NCBI RefSeq assembly: GCF_015665295.1
Contig: NZ_JADFAJ010000010.1
Location: 31,432-95,431 of the forward strand
Origin: Maricaulis sp.
GTDB taxonomy: Bacteria; Pseudomonadota; Alphaproteobacteria; Caulobacterales; Maricaulaceae
Direction: 5' to 3'
Length of the DNA stretch: 64,000 bases
Shown here: positions 45,751-54,539 of the stretch, piece after piece
Position numbering within the stretch: the first letter of the stretch is position 1
Layout of the letters: the number at the start of each line of letters is the position of its first letter
Notes under the pieces: generated by a model
The model's database searches: none
The model's input: the letters and a program-made list of their open reading frames with translations, nothing else
What the model was told of the DNA's origin: nothing
Translations under genes and position numbers: made by a program

Positions 45751-45913
45751 GTGTGTCTCCCCAAGAGTGTTTGTCTGAAACAACGCCCGTGAACCACAAC
45801 ACAAATGTAACGGTATGCCTGTGTTTCAGGTGACGCAAGCGTCAGCGTGTCATGTTTGTGGATTACTTGGGTAGGGATACATGATGTTGAGGCGCGGAAG
45901 GGTGATGCGCTGT

Positions 45914-46060
45914 CCTTCCCACAGTGTGGGGGGACCGCGACGCGGTGGAAGGATGACGCCGAAGGCGGCATGACATCCGGGCATCACGGCGCTCGCGCGC
46001 CGCCCCATCGTGCCTGCTCCGCCAAGGCTGCGCAGGGCCACTTCCCCACATGTGGGGAAG
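45914..46060. repeat. dispersed intergenic palindromic repeat, copy B and companion
   Basis: It includes the short palindrome CCCACA-G-TGTGGG (45918-45930) within CTTCCCACAGTGTGGGGGG, then GCGCGCCGCCCCATCG (45995-46010), and the perfect 20-bp palindrome CTTCCCCACATGTGGGGAAG (46041-46060). The last two blocks match copy A at 23421-23476. The interval is about 580 bp without a gene (45751-46333). Confidence 0.65.
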
Positions 46061-46095
46061 AAAACGAGGTGTGTCTTTTGATGTGCGACTATGGC

Positions 46096-46247
46096 GTCAT
46101 CCCGGACGGAGCCCTGACTTGATCAGGGCGTAGATCCGGGACCCATGAACACGGTGCGGCCGATATCAGCGCGTATGGGTCCCGGCCCTGCGGCCTGCTA
46201 TCGCAGGCCAGGAGCCTGCGCCCGCGAGGGCGGGCGACCGGGATGAC
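46096..46247. repeat. 152-bp intergenic inverted-repeat element
   Basis: The ends are GTCATCCCGG (46096-46105) and CCGGGATGAC (46238-46247). Inside, CGGGACCCAT (about 46137-46146) pairs with ATGGGTCCCG (46175-46184), so the element folds into nested stems. Elements with these GTCATCCCGG termini are familiar as intergenic repeats in alphaproteobacteria. It lies about 90 bp past the end of hemB and may affect its transcript end. Confidence 0.7.
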
Positions 46248-46333
46248 AAATGGTTGTCCCGGCCATTCTGTCAAACCCGCGCGGTGCGCGGTTTCACAAC
46301 AGCATGCCTGATCCAAACGCCTGCGCCCACGCA

Positions 46334-47377
<1,044 letters not shown>

Positions 47378-47448
47378 TTACGGCTCCGGCCAAGGCCGTC
47401 AGGCAAGATTTGTCCGTCAAACATCCGATTAGCAACAGGAGTGCTGCT

Positions 47449-48585
47449 GTGGATTTCGCTCTCACAGAAGATCAGACCCTGATCCGCGACATGGCGAGGA
47501 AATTCGCCGAAGACCGATTGAAGCCGAATGCGGCGAAATGGGACGAGGAAAAATACTTCCCCGTCGAGGTGATGCGCGAAGCCGCCGAGCTCGGTTTTGC
47601 CGGGATCTACACAGCCGAAGATGTCGGCGGTTCGGCCCTGTCGCGCCTCGATGCCGCGATCATCTTTGAAGAGCTGTCGCGCGGCTGCGTGCCGACGGCC
47701 GCCTTCCTGTCGATCCACAATATGTGCGCCTGGATGATCGACAGCTGGGGCAATGAGGAGCAGCGCCAGCGCTTCCTGCCCGGCATGATGACGATGGAAA
47801 AGATCGCCTCCTATTGCCTGACCGAGCCGGGCGCCGGTTCCGACGCCGCCCAGCTGCGCACCAGGGCCGTGCGCGATGGCGAGCACTATGTCCTGAACGG
47901 TGCCAAGGCTTTCATCTCGGGCGCCGGCACGTCGGACTATTACGTCGTCATGTGCCGCACCGGCGGTGACGGACCCAAGGGCATTTCCACCATTGTGGTC
48001 GAGAAGGGCACGCCGGGCCTCTCCTTTGGCGCCAATGAGCGGAAGATGGGCTGGAATGCCCAGCCGACCCGTGTCGTCACCTTCGAGGATTGCCGCGTGC
48101 CCGCTGCAAACCTGCTGGCGGAAGAGGGGATGGGCTTCACCCTGGCGATGAAGGGGCTCAATGGCGGCCGCATCAATATCGGTGCCTGCTCGCTGGGCGG
48201 GGCCACCGAGGCCTTCGAGCTGGCCAAGGACTATGTCGGCACGCGCAAGCAGTTCGGCCGCGAGATCGGACAATTCCAGGTCACCCAGTTCAAGCTGGCC
48301 GACATGGCGACCGAGCTCGAAGCCTCGCGCATGATGCTCTATCGCGGCGCTGCGGCGATCGACGCCGGGGATCCGTCCGCGGCCAAGTATTGCGCCATGG
48401 CCAAGCGGTTTGCGACCGACACCTGTTTCGACGTCGCCAACCAGGCCCTGCAGCTGCACGGCGGCTATGGCTATCTCAAGGACTACCCGCTCGAGCGCAT
48501 CGTCCGCGATCTGCGTGTCCACCAGATCCTGGAAGGCACGAATGAGATCATGCGGGTGATCATCGCCAAGGATGTGATGAGGTAG
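47449..48585 (+). CDS. acyl-CoA dehydrogenase, probably isobutyryl-CoA dehydrogenase
   Basis: A 378-residue FAD flavoenzyme. Signatures: [41 protein letters not shown] (key part [10 protein letters not shown]), [34 protein letters not shown] (key part LHGGYGYL), and the likely catalytic glutamate in [11 protein letters not shown] (about 362). A GTG start at 47449 follows AGGAG by 7 nt. The downstream 3-hydroxyisobutyryl-CoA hydrolase-like gene and mmsB suggest it oxidises isobutyryl-CoA in valine breakdown; specificity is inferred from context only. Confidence 0.9.
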   Translation: MDFALTEDQTLIRDMARKFAEDRLKPNAAKWDEEKYFPVEVMREAAELGFAGIYTAEDVGGSALSRLDAAIIFEELSRGCVPTAAFLSIHNMCAWMIDSWGNEEQRQRFLPGMMTMEKIASYCLTEPGAGSDAAQLRTRAVRDGEHYVLNGAKAFISGAGTSDYYVVMCRTGGDGPKGISTIVVEKGTPGLSFGANERKMGWNAQPTRVVTFEDCRVPAANLLAEEGMGFTLAMKGLNGGRINIGACSLGGATEAFELAKDYVGTRKQFGREIGQFQVTQFKLADMATELEASRMMLYRGAAAIDAGDPSAAKYCAMAKRFATDTCFDVANQALQLHGGYGYLKDYPLERIVRDLRVHQILEGTNEIMRVIIAKDVMR

Positions 48586-48628
48586 GCTTCTTGCGTGTCT
48601 GTTGCGCGGTCTGATTTTGCGCTAGGAT

Positions 48629-48648
48629 CTGACCATAATTCTGGTCAG
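48629..48648. promoter_or_regulatory. inverted repeat upstream of the toxin-antitoxin genes
   Basis: CTGACCA (48629-48635) and TGGTCAG (48642-48648) flank TAATTC, 12 bp before the antitoxin ATG. Antitoxins of this type repress their own promoter, so this is a natural operator candidate. The dehydrogenase ends 43 bp upstream. Confidence 0.6.
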
Positions 48649-48660
48649 AGGTGCCTCGGC

Positions 48661-48912
48661 ATGGAAATCGGTTTGACAGAAGCCAAAGCGCATTTCTCGG
48701 CCTTGATCGACAGGGTCGAACAGGGTGAGGGGCCTTTCGTGATTACGCGGCACGGCAAGCCCGTCGCCGTGTTGTCGCGTGCCATCGAGCACCGGCATCT
48801 GGACGCAGACGAACTCATTGTCAGGCTGCGGAAGAACCGCGAAAGCCAGCTGAAGGTTGCGGAATTCGACGGCATGGCCTGGGAAGACCTGAAGCCATTG
48901 GCCCGGGAATGA
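48661..48912 (+). CDS. Phd/YefM-type antitoxin
   Basis: An 83-residue protein with the Phd/YefM pattern: MEIGLTEAKAHFSALIDRVEQGE then FVITRHGKPVAVLSR. The N-terminal half would dimerise and bind DNA; the C-terminal half (ELIVRLRKNRESQLKVAEFDGMAWEDL) would wrap and block the toxin. AGAGG lies upstream of the ATG at 48661. It overlaps the PIN toxin gene by 4 bp, the standard antitoxin-first order. Confidence 0.9.
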   Translation: MEIGLTEAKAHFSALIDRVEQGEGPFVITRHGKPVAVLSRAIEHRHLDADELIVRLRKNRESQLKVAEFDGMAWEDLKPLARE

Positions 48913-49328
48913 AGCCGCTGGTGGTTGACGCCTCTGCAGCAGCGGGCTGGCTTCTACGGCAACAGAGCAATCCGCGCAGTGACGCCTTTCTGGAGCGGCG
49001 TCTGGCGACCATGAAAGTCGCGCCGGACATTTTCAACTGGGAGATTATCAACCTGTTGCGCGTGAATGCGGAAAGAAGGGTGATTGATTTTGACGTCACG
49101 ATGACGGACCTGGATTCCCTGGGTATCGACACGGTGGAGCCGCGAGGTCGGCGGAAAATGCGTGAGTTGGCGCTGTTTGCCCTGCAGACCCGCTTGTCAC
49201 TCTTCGATGCAGCTTATCTTGCGCTGGCGGTTGAACTTGACGGTGAAATCGTTTCAAGGGACGCAAGCCTTCTCAATGCGGCCGCCCGCCTCGGCGTCGC
49301 CCACTACGACATTCGAGCGATTCAATGA
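48909..49328 (+). CDS. VapC-like PIN domain toxin
   Basis: A 139-residue PIN ribonuclease toxin expected to cleave tRNA or rRNA. The metal-binding acids are placed as in VapC: Asp7 (VVDASAAAGWLL), Glu45 (FNWEIINLL), Asp100 (SLFDAAYLALA) and Asp118 (VSRDASLL). It is coupled to the antitoxin by ATGA, and its own stop codon overlaps the start of the next gene, a valine-pathway hydrolase, also by ATGA. The cognate antitoxin is of Phd/YefM rather than AbrB type. Confidence 0.9.
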   Translation: MKPLVVDASAAAGWLLRQQSNPRSDAFLERRLATMKVAPDIFNWEIINLLRVNAERRVIDFDVTMTDLDSLGIDTVEPRGRRKMRELALFALQTRLSLFDAAYLALAVELDGEIVSRDASLLNAAARLGVAHYDIRAIQ

Positions 49329-50407
49329 CCGAAACCCAATCCCACGACCCCGAAATCATCGCCCGCAAGATCGGCCAGGTCGGCCGGATCACGCTCAATC
49401 GTCCCAAGGCGCTCAATGCGCTGACCCATGGCATGTGCCTGTCGATGATCGAGGCGCTGGAGGCGTGGCGCGACGATGACAGCGTGCAGGCCATTGTGGT
49501 CGACGGGGCTGGCGAGAAAGGCTTCTGTGCCGGCGGCGATATCCTCAAACTGCATGACAGCGGCAAGGCAGGGGATGACCAGGCCTGGCTGTTCTGGCGC
49601 GATGAGTATCGCCTCAACACACTGATCCATCACTACCCCAAACCCTATGTCGCGCTGATCGACGGTATCACCATGGGCGGCGGTGTCGGGGTCTCCGTGC
49701 ACGGCTCGCACCGGGTCGCAGGCGACCGGACCATGTTCGCCATGCCGGAAACCGGGATCGGCTTTCACCCGGATGTCGGCGGTGCCTATTTCCTGCCGCG
49801 CCTTGCCGGTGAGATCGGCATCTGGATGGGGCTGACCGGCGCCCGCCTGAAGGCGCCCGATTGTGTCGCTGCCGGATTGGCCACACATTACTGCCCGAGC
49901 GGTCAGTACGAGGCACTCATTGCCGCACTGGAAAGCGCCGACCTGACCGGTGAGGACGCGCTGGAAATCCTGCTCGAGGAATTCTCCGGTGATCCGGGCG
50001 ACAGTGACCTGTCACTCACGCGCGGTCTCATCGATGCCGCCTTCGCCGGTGACAGTGTCGAGGACATCGTCGCCCGCATCGAGGGGGCCGGGGATGCCTG
50101 GTCGGCCAAGCAGGCGAGCATTCTCGCAACCAAGTCACCGACCGCGCTCAAGCTGACGCTGGCCTGCCTGCGCAAGGGTACGGATCTCTCCTTCGAGGAT
50201 GTCATGCGCCAGGATTTGCGCGTGTCGAGCTGGTGCCTGACCGGGACGGACTTCTACGAAGGCGTTCGCGCCGTGATCATTGACAAGGACCAGTCACCGA
50301 AATGGTTGCCCGACACGATCGCGGCGGTCGAAGATGCCGCGATCGAAGCCGCCTTTGCGCCGCTCGACGACGCGCACGAAATGAGCTTTCTCGAAACCGC
50401 GTCCTAA
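49325..50407 (+). CDS. enoyl-CoA hydratase/isomerase family, probably 3-hydroxyisobutyryl-CoA hydrolase
   Basis: A 360-residue crotonase-fold enzyme of the length of HIBYL-CoA hydrolases (about 350-370) rather than hydratases (about 260). Signatures: ITLNRPKALNALTHGM, GAGEKGFCAGGDI, IDGITMGGGVGVSVHGSHRVA, FAMPETGIGFHPDVGGAYFLPRL (key part MPETGIGFHPDVGG) and LKLTLACLRKG. It would release 3-hydroxyisobutyrate for mmsB downstream. Its start codon overlaps the toxin stop and has only a weak GAGCG site, so its translation may depend on ribosomes leaving the toxin gene. Confidence 0.9.
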   Translation: MTETQSHDPEIIARKIGQVGRITLNRPKALNALTHGMCLSMIEALEAWRDDDSVQAIVVDGAGEKGFCAGGDILKLHDSGKAGDDQAWLFWRDEYRLNTLIHHYPKPYVALIDGITMGGGVGVSVHGSHRVAGDRTMFAMPETGIGFHPDVGGAYFLPRLAGEIGIWMGLTGARLKAPDCVAAGLATHYCPSGQYEALIAALESADLTGEDALEILLEEFSGDPGDSDLSLTRGLIDAAFAGDSVEDIVARIEGAGDAWSAKQASILATKSPTALKLTLACLRKGTDLSFEDVMRQDLRVSSWCLTGTDFYEGVRAVIIDKDQSPKWLPDTIAAVEDAAIEAAFAPLDDAHEMSFLETAS

Positions 50408-50483
50408 CGACCGGACCGAAACGCTGGCATAGACGCCTGCAACGACACCACAAAGAACACCACGATCCCCGGGGAGAGACAAC

Positions 50484-51377
50484 ATGGCCCGCATCGCCTT
50501 TATCGGACTTGGAAACATGGGCTCCGGCATGGCCGCCAACCTGGTCAAGGCCGGTCATGAGGTCCACGCCTTTGACCTCAGCGCCGACGCCATCGCCCAT
50601 GCCGTCGAGCAGGGCGCCACGGCGGCCAGCGGCGCGGTCGACGCCGTCACCGGCAGCGATGCCGTGGTCACCATGCTGCCCGCCGGCAAACATGTCCGCG
50701 CCGTTTATGAGGGCCAGATCTTCGGCGCTGCGGCGCCGGGCACGCTCTTCCTCGATTGCTCGACCATTGATGTCGACAGTGCGCGCCATGTCGGCGGCAA
50801 GGCCGTGGAGCAGGGCTTTCGTTTTGTCGATGCGCCGGTCTCGGGCGGTGTCGCGGCCGCGACGGGCGGGACGCTGACCTTCATGGTCGGTGGCACCGAA
50901 GCTGATTTTGCGGCGGCCGAGCCGATCCTTGATGCCATGGGCAAGGCGGTGATCCGCGCCGGCGATGTCGGCGCCGGCCAGGCCGCCAAGATCTGCAACA
51001 ACATGCTGCTGGCGATCAACATGATCGGCACCTGCGAGGCCTTCGCGCTGGCCGAGAAGCTCGGACTGGACCCGCAGAACTTCTTCGACATCTCGTCCAA
51101 GGCCTCCGGCCAGTCCTGGGCGATGACGTCCTACTGCCCGGTGCCGGGCCCGATCCCGACCACGCCGGCCAATAATGGCTACAAGCCGGGCTTTGCCACG
51201 GCCATGATGCTCAAGGATCTCAAGCTGGCGCAGGACGCGGCACAGAGTGCCGGGGCGACAACGCCGCTGGGTGCCCAGGCCGAGGCGCTCTATGCGATGT
51301 TCGACAATCTTGGCGGTGGATCGGCGGACTTCTCGGGTATCTACAAACTGCTGGATGGCAGCTGGGCCAAGCGTTGA
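50484..51377 (+). CDS. mmsB: 3-hydroxyisobutyrate dehydrogenase
   Basis: A 297-residue NAD-dependent dehydrogenase that converts 3-hydroxyisobutyrate to methylmalonate semialdehyde. Rossmann motif FIGLGNMGSGMAANLVKAGH, DAPVSGGVAAATGGTLTFMVGG, catalytic lysine in GAGQAAKICNNMLLAI, and the family-specific YCPVPGPIPTTPANNGYKPGF near 215. This fits true MmsB better than the paralogue at 40990. GGGGAGAGAC precedes the ATG. mmsA is not in the cluster. Confidence 0.95.
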   Translation: MARIAFIGLGNMGSGMAANLVKAGHEVHAFDLSADAIAHAVEQGATAASGAVDAVTGSDAVVTMLPAGKHVRAVYEGQIFGAAAPGTLFLDCSTIDVDSARHVGGKAVEQGFRFVDAPVSGGVAAATGGTLTFMVGGTEADFAAAEPILDAMGKAVIRAGDVGAGQAAKICNNMLLAINMIGTCEAFALAEKLGLDPQNFFDISSKASGQSWAMTSYCPVPGPIPTTPANNGYKPGFATAMMLKDLKLAQDAAQSAGATTPLGAQAEALYAMFDNLGGGSADFSGIYKLLDGSWAKR

Positions 51378-51480
51378 CACCAAATTAACCAAGCCTGTTA
51401 AGGGGATTTTCGCGCTTTGCCGTTAACGTCATCAACGTAAGCAATATAACGATCATCAAAGATCGGGTGGAGTGTGTGTG

Positions 51481-51972
51481 ATGGCGATGGCAGAAAGTGT
51501 GGCACCGGAAGCGGCGCCGAGTTCCGATTATCTTGAGCTTCTTCAACTGGTGGAGCGTCTTCACCGGCAATTGCTCGATGTGGTCAAGGATGAACTCGAT
51601 CGCGAAGGACTGGACGATCTGAACAGTGTGCAGGCCCTGCTCCTGTTCAATATCGGTGACCAGGAGCTGACGGCCGGAGAGCTGCGCACGCGCGGCCACT
51701 ATCTTGGCTCCAATGTGTCCTACAATCTCAAGAAGCTGGTCGATGCCGGCTATATCCGTCACGAGCGCTCGGCGGTTGACCGTCGCTCCGTGCGGGTCAG
51801 CCTCACCGAATCGGGACACGCGGTTTGCGCTCATCTGAACAAGCTTTTCGATCGCCAGGGCACGGCCCTGAATCCGGTTGGTGGTGTTGATATCGAGCAA
51901 CTCCCGGCCATGAATACAGCCTTGGCCCGGATTGAACGTTTCTGGGCCGATCACATCCGTTTCCGGATGTAA
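51481..51972 (+). CDS. ldtR: LdtR-like MarR family transcriptional regulator
   Basis: A 163-residue winged-helix regulator. The body reads as the alphaproteobacterial LdtR group: LELLQLVERLHRQLLDVVKDELD, NSVQALLLFNIGDQELTAGELR, GHYLGSNVSYNLKKLVDAGYI and RSAVDRRSVRVSLTESG. In rhizobia and Liberibacter LdtR controls L,D-transpeptidase genes and osmotic tolerance; the same role here is inference. ATG 51481 is chosen with GGTGGAG about 9 nt upstream; a GTG at 51472 is too close to that site. A strong terminator follows at 52019. Confidence 0.85.
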   Translation: MAMAESVAPEAAPSSDYLELLQLVERLHRQLLDVVKDELDREGLDDLNSVQALLLFNIGDQELTAGELRTRGHYLGSNVSYNLKKLVDAGYIRHERSAVDRRSVRVSLTESGHAVCAHLNKLFDRQGTALNPVGGVDIEQLPAMNTALARIERFWADHIRFRM

Positions 51973-52320
51973 TCAACAGCCCGTCTGACCGCATCAGACC
52001 CGTCTCATTGAACGCCGGGCAGGCGCATTCCCTGGTGGGGTGCGCCTGCTTTTGTTGGCGGGCGGCTGGAATCCCGGCGGCTTTGAAGCGCGGACCGGGG
52101 GGCGGTGACCAATCTGCCGGCACGCATCAATGCTCCGGCGCCGGTGCGATTTTTGGCACACAAACCCTCGATTTAATGGGGCGATCACTCGCCTGGCTGC
52201 AGCTTGTTGTGCTATTTCACGGGGGTGCGGCTGTCTGTCCAGTCGCCCCGACCTGCCAATAGCGCTAGATACGCTGACAGACCACGCACCAAGCGGGCTC
52301 GTATCACGAAAGGCCCCGAC
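51973..52320. other. intergenic region between the LdtR-like gene and hemA
   Basis: About 348 bp. It holds the terminator at 52019-52053 and, nearer hemA, the hemA promoter region. The sequence 52190-52260 is somewhat less GC-rich, but no clear operator repeat was found. No gene is apparent. Confidence 0.6.
52019..52053 (+). terminator. rho-independent terminator of the LdtR-like gene
   Basis: GCAGGCGCA (52019-52027) pairs with TGCGCCTGC (52041-52049), followed by TTTTG. Perfect 9-bp stem located 47 bp after the stop codon. Confidence 0.88.
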
Positions 52321-53544
52321 ATGAACTATGAACGCGCTTTCGAGGATGCTGTCCGCCGGGTCAAGGCCGAGGGCCGTTATCGGGTTTTCGCCGATCTGCT
52401 GCGCCGCAAGGGCGAATTCCCGGTCGCCCGTTGGCGGTCGCCAAGCGGGGATGTGCGGGATGTGACGGTCTGGTGCTCCAATGACTATCTCGGCATGGGC
52501 CAATTGCCCTGCGTCGTTGAGTCGATGAAGAAGGCCATTGATGATGTCGGCTCCGGCGCCGGCGGTACCCGCAATATCTCTGGCACGACCCACTACCATG
52601 TCGAGCTGGAGCGCTCGCTGGCCGACCTTCACCAGAAGGATTCAGCGCTGCTGTTCACCTCCGGCTATATCGCCAATGAGGCGACGCTGGCGACACTGGG
52701 CAAGATACTGCCTGGCCTCATCATGTTCTCCGACGAGCTCAATCACGCCTCGATGATCGAGGGCGTGAAGGGGGCACGCTGCGAGAAGCGGATCTGGCGT
52801 CACAATGATGTCGCCCATCTCGAGGAATTGCTCGCCGCGGCACCGAAAGACGCGCCCAAGGTCATCGCCTTTGAATCGGTCTACTCGATGGATGGCGATA
52901 TCGGCCCGCTCGAGGCGGTCTGTGACCTGGCCGACAAGTATGGTGCGCTGACCTATCTCGACGAAGTTCACGCTGTCGGGCTGTACGGTCTGCGAGGCGC
53001 CGGTATTGCCGAGCGTGATGGCCTGATGGACCGGATCGACATTATCGAGGGAACTCTGGGCAAGGCGTTTGGCGTCATGGGCGGTTATATCGCCGCTGAC
53101 GGTGCGATTGTCGACGCCATCCGTTCGCTGGCGCCAGGCTTCATCTTCACGACGGCGCTGCCGCCAGCCCTGGCGGCCGGGGCGCGTGCCAGTGTGGAAT
53201 ACCTCAAGTCAGCGCATAATCTGCGGGAGCAACATCAGGAGCGCGCGGCGAGTCTGAAGGCCAAATTGTCGGCTGCGGGTTTCCCGGTCATGCCGTCGGA
53301 AACCCATATTGTTCCGGTCAAGGTCGGTGATCCGGTCCTGTGCAAGCGGATTTCCGACATGCTGATGGACGAGCACGGAATCTATGTTCAGCCGATCAAT
53401 TATCCCACCGTTCCGCGCGGCACCGAACGCCTGCGCCTGACGCCGACACCGCTTCATACCGATGAAATGTTTGACCAGCTCGCCGAGGCTCTTGATGATG
53501 TCTGGGAACGGGCGTGCCAGCAGACCGGGGTTGCCCGGGCCTGA
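52321..53544 (+). CDS. hemA: 5-aminolevulinate synthase
   Basis: A 407-residue PLP enzyme of the alpha-oxoamine synthase family that joins glycine and succinyl-CoA, the alphaproteobacterial C4 route to heme. Signatures: [33 protein letters not shown] (key part GGTRNISGT), [12 protein letters not shown], and the cofactor lysine in [14 protein letters not shown] (Lys248). TPTPLHT and the short C-terminal tail agree with the family. The upstream region carries its own promoter. The C4 route is strong evidence for the class assignment. Confidence 0.96.
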   Translation: MNYERAFEDAVRRVKAEGRYRVFADLLRRKGEFPVARWRSPSGDVRDVTVWCSNDYLGMGQLPCVVESMKKAIDDVGSGAGGTRNISGTTHYHVELERSLADLHQKDSALLFTSGYIANEATLATLGKILPGLIMFSDELNHASMIEGVKGARCEKRIWRHNDVAHLEELLAAAPKDAPKVIAFESVYSMDGDIGPLEAVCDLADKYGALTYLDEVHAVGLYGLRGAGIAERDGLMDRIDIIEGTLGKAFGVMGGYIAADGAIVDAIRSLAPGFIFTTALPPALAAGARASVEYLKSAHNLREQHQERAASLKAKLSAAGFPVMPSETHIVPVKVGDPVLCKRISDMLMDEHGIYVQPINYPTVPRGTERLRLTPTPLHTDEMFDQLAEALDDVWERACQQTGVARA

Positions 53545-53574
53545 GCGGTATCGGCCGCATGCCGAGGTAGCAAG

Positions 53575-53802
53575 ATGGCCGGCGAGATATTCGTCGAAAT
53601 CCAGCGTGTCGGGAATGCATTGCGCGTCGCCGCGATTGACGGCACGACGGCTGAGGAGGTCGTGTTCCAGGTCCCGGCCAGCACGCCCCGGTCCAGCATT
53701 GACGATCTCGCCAGGGCCAAGCTGGCCTGGAAACTGAAGCGCGCTGCGGCCAATGAAAAACGGCCGGACACGAGGTCCGGCCGTCGAGGCATTGAAGTCT
53801 AG
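53575..53802 (+). CDS. small conserved protein (DUF6898-like)
   Basis: A 75-residue soluble protein. The pattern EIFVEIQRVGNALRVAAIDGTTAEEVVFQVPAS and LARAKLAWKLKR matches my recollection of a short alphaproteobacterial family labelled DUF6898; this is tentative. A GAGG site precedes the ATG. It lies 31 bp after hemA. The last 15 codons form a perfect inverted repeat that on the other strand is the terminator of the convergent mucR gene. Confidence 0.7.
   Translation: MAGEIFVEIQRVGNALRVAAIDGTTAEEVVFQVPASTPRSSIDDLARAKLAWKLKRAAANEKRPDTRSGRRGIEV
53756..53783 (-). terminator. mucR terminator embedded in the end of the neighbouring gene
   Basis: CGGCCGGAC (53761-53769) pairs with GTCCGGCCG (53775-53783); on the minus strand the stem is followed by TTTTTC (53756-53760). 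It lies about 65 bp past the mucR stop but inside the coding sequence of the 75-residue gene on the other strand. Confidence 0.8.
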
Positions 53803-53847
53803 CCGAGGGCGCAGCCTGGGCGAGCGCGCAGTCTGGCCGAGGGCGAC

Positions 53848-54270
53848 TCAGCCGTCCTTTTTGCCGCGACCGAGGCCGATATCCTTGGCAAATTGCGAGC
53901 GCTTGCGCGAATAGGCCGGTGCGACCATCGGGTAATCCGACGGCAAACCCCATTTGCGGCGGTAATCGTCCGGCGACATGTTGTATTGCGAACGCAGATA
54001 GCGCTTGAGCATTTTGAGTTTCTTGCCGTCTTCCAGGCAGACAATGTAGTCGTCGGCAACAGACTTGGAGACAGCCACGGCCGGCTTGGTCTTCGGTTCC
54101 GGCTTTGCTTCCGACTCAGATACTTCCTTCATCGTCGCATGCACAGACCGGATCAGCTCGGGCACATTATCGGCCGGCATGGAGTTGTGGGAGAGGTAGG
54201 AGGCGACCACATCGGTCGTCATCCGGAGCAATTCTTCCTTGTCGACGTCAGGGAACATGTCATCGGCCAT
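53848..54270 (-). CDS. mucR: MucR/Ros family transcriptional regulator lacking zinc histidines
   Basis: A 140-residue H-NS-like global regulator. The N-terminal oligomerisation part (MTTDVVASYLSHNSMP) is followed by the DNA-binding domain DYIVCLEDGKKLKMLKRYLRSQYNMSPDDYRRKWGLPSDYPMVAP (key part VCLEDGKKLKMLKRYLRSQY). Aligned on Ros, the Cys-Cys-His-His positions are Cys-Asp-Tyr-Tyr, so the classical zinc site cannot form. Some MucR homologues are known to fold without zinc. In Caulobacter-type bacteria MucR works with SciP in cell-cycle control. It is divergent from glyA, with a palindrome between. Confidence 0.92.
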   Translation of the reverse strand: MADDMFPDVDKEELLRMTTDVVASYLSHNSMPADNVPELIRSVHATMKEVSESEAKPEPKTKPAVAVSKSVADDYIVCLEDGKKLKMLKRYLRSQYNMSPDDYRRKWGLPSDYPMVAPAYSRKRSQFAKDIGLGRGKKDG

Positions 54271-54377
54271 CGGGGCAACCTTTCAAACGTTGTCTTGCTT
54301 TTGTCACAAGTGGTGACTTGATTGTTTATTGCAATGAGTGATCGATATTATGTGTTGATGTTCAGTTCAAGCGTCGA

Positions 54378-54398
54378 CGTATGAATATATTTCATACG
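54378..54398. promoter_or_regulatory. palindrome between mucR and glyA
   Basis: CGTATGAA (54378-54385) and TTCATACG (54391-54398) flank TATAT, a perfect 8-bp inverted repeat inside an AT-rich stretch (about 54300-54420). It lies about 108 bp upstream of the mucR start and 142 bp upstream of glyA. MucR proteins prefer AT-rich sites with T-A steps, so autoregulation is possible. Confidence 0.45.
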
Positions 54399-54539
54399 AA
54401 ACACCACATACAACACTGCGCAAATACACTGTCCGATCCGGCAGCGGGGTCCGGGGAGACCTGCCAAGCAGTCAATTGCCCGCTTGCCCCGTATCGAGCA
54501 GCACCTTATCACACGAGGCAAATGTGATGAGGAAGTGTC

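Noticed and set aside
51388..51406. TTAA...TTAA pair upstream of the LdtR-like gene as a CtrA site
   Set aside because: Spacing is 9 bp rather than the 7 bp of the CtrA box.
54400..54539. Possible riboswitch in the glyA leader
   Set aside because: No glycine, SAM or SAH riboswitch core sequences could be recognised.
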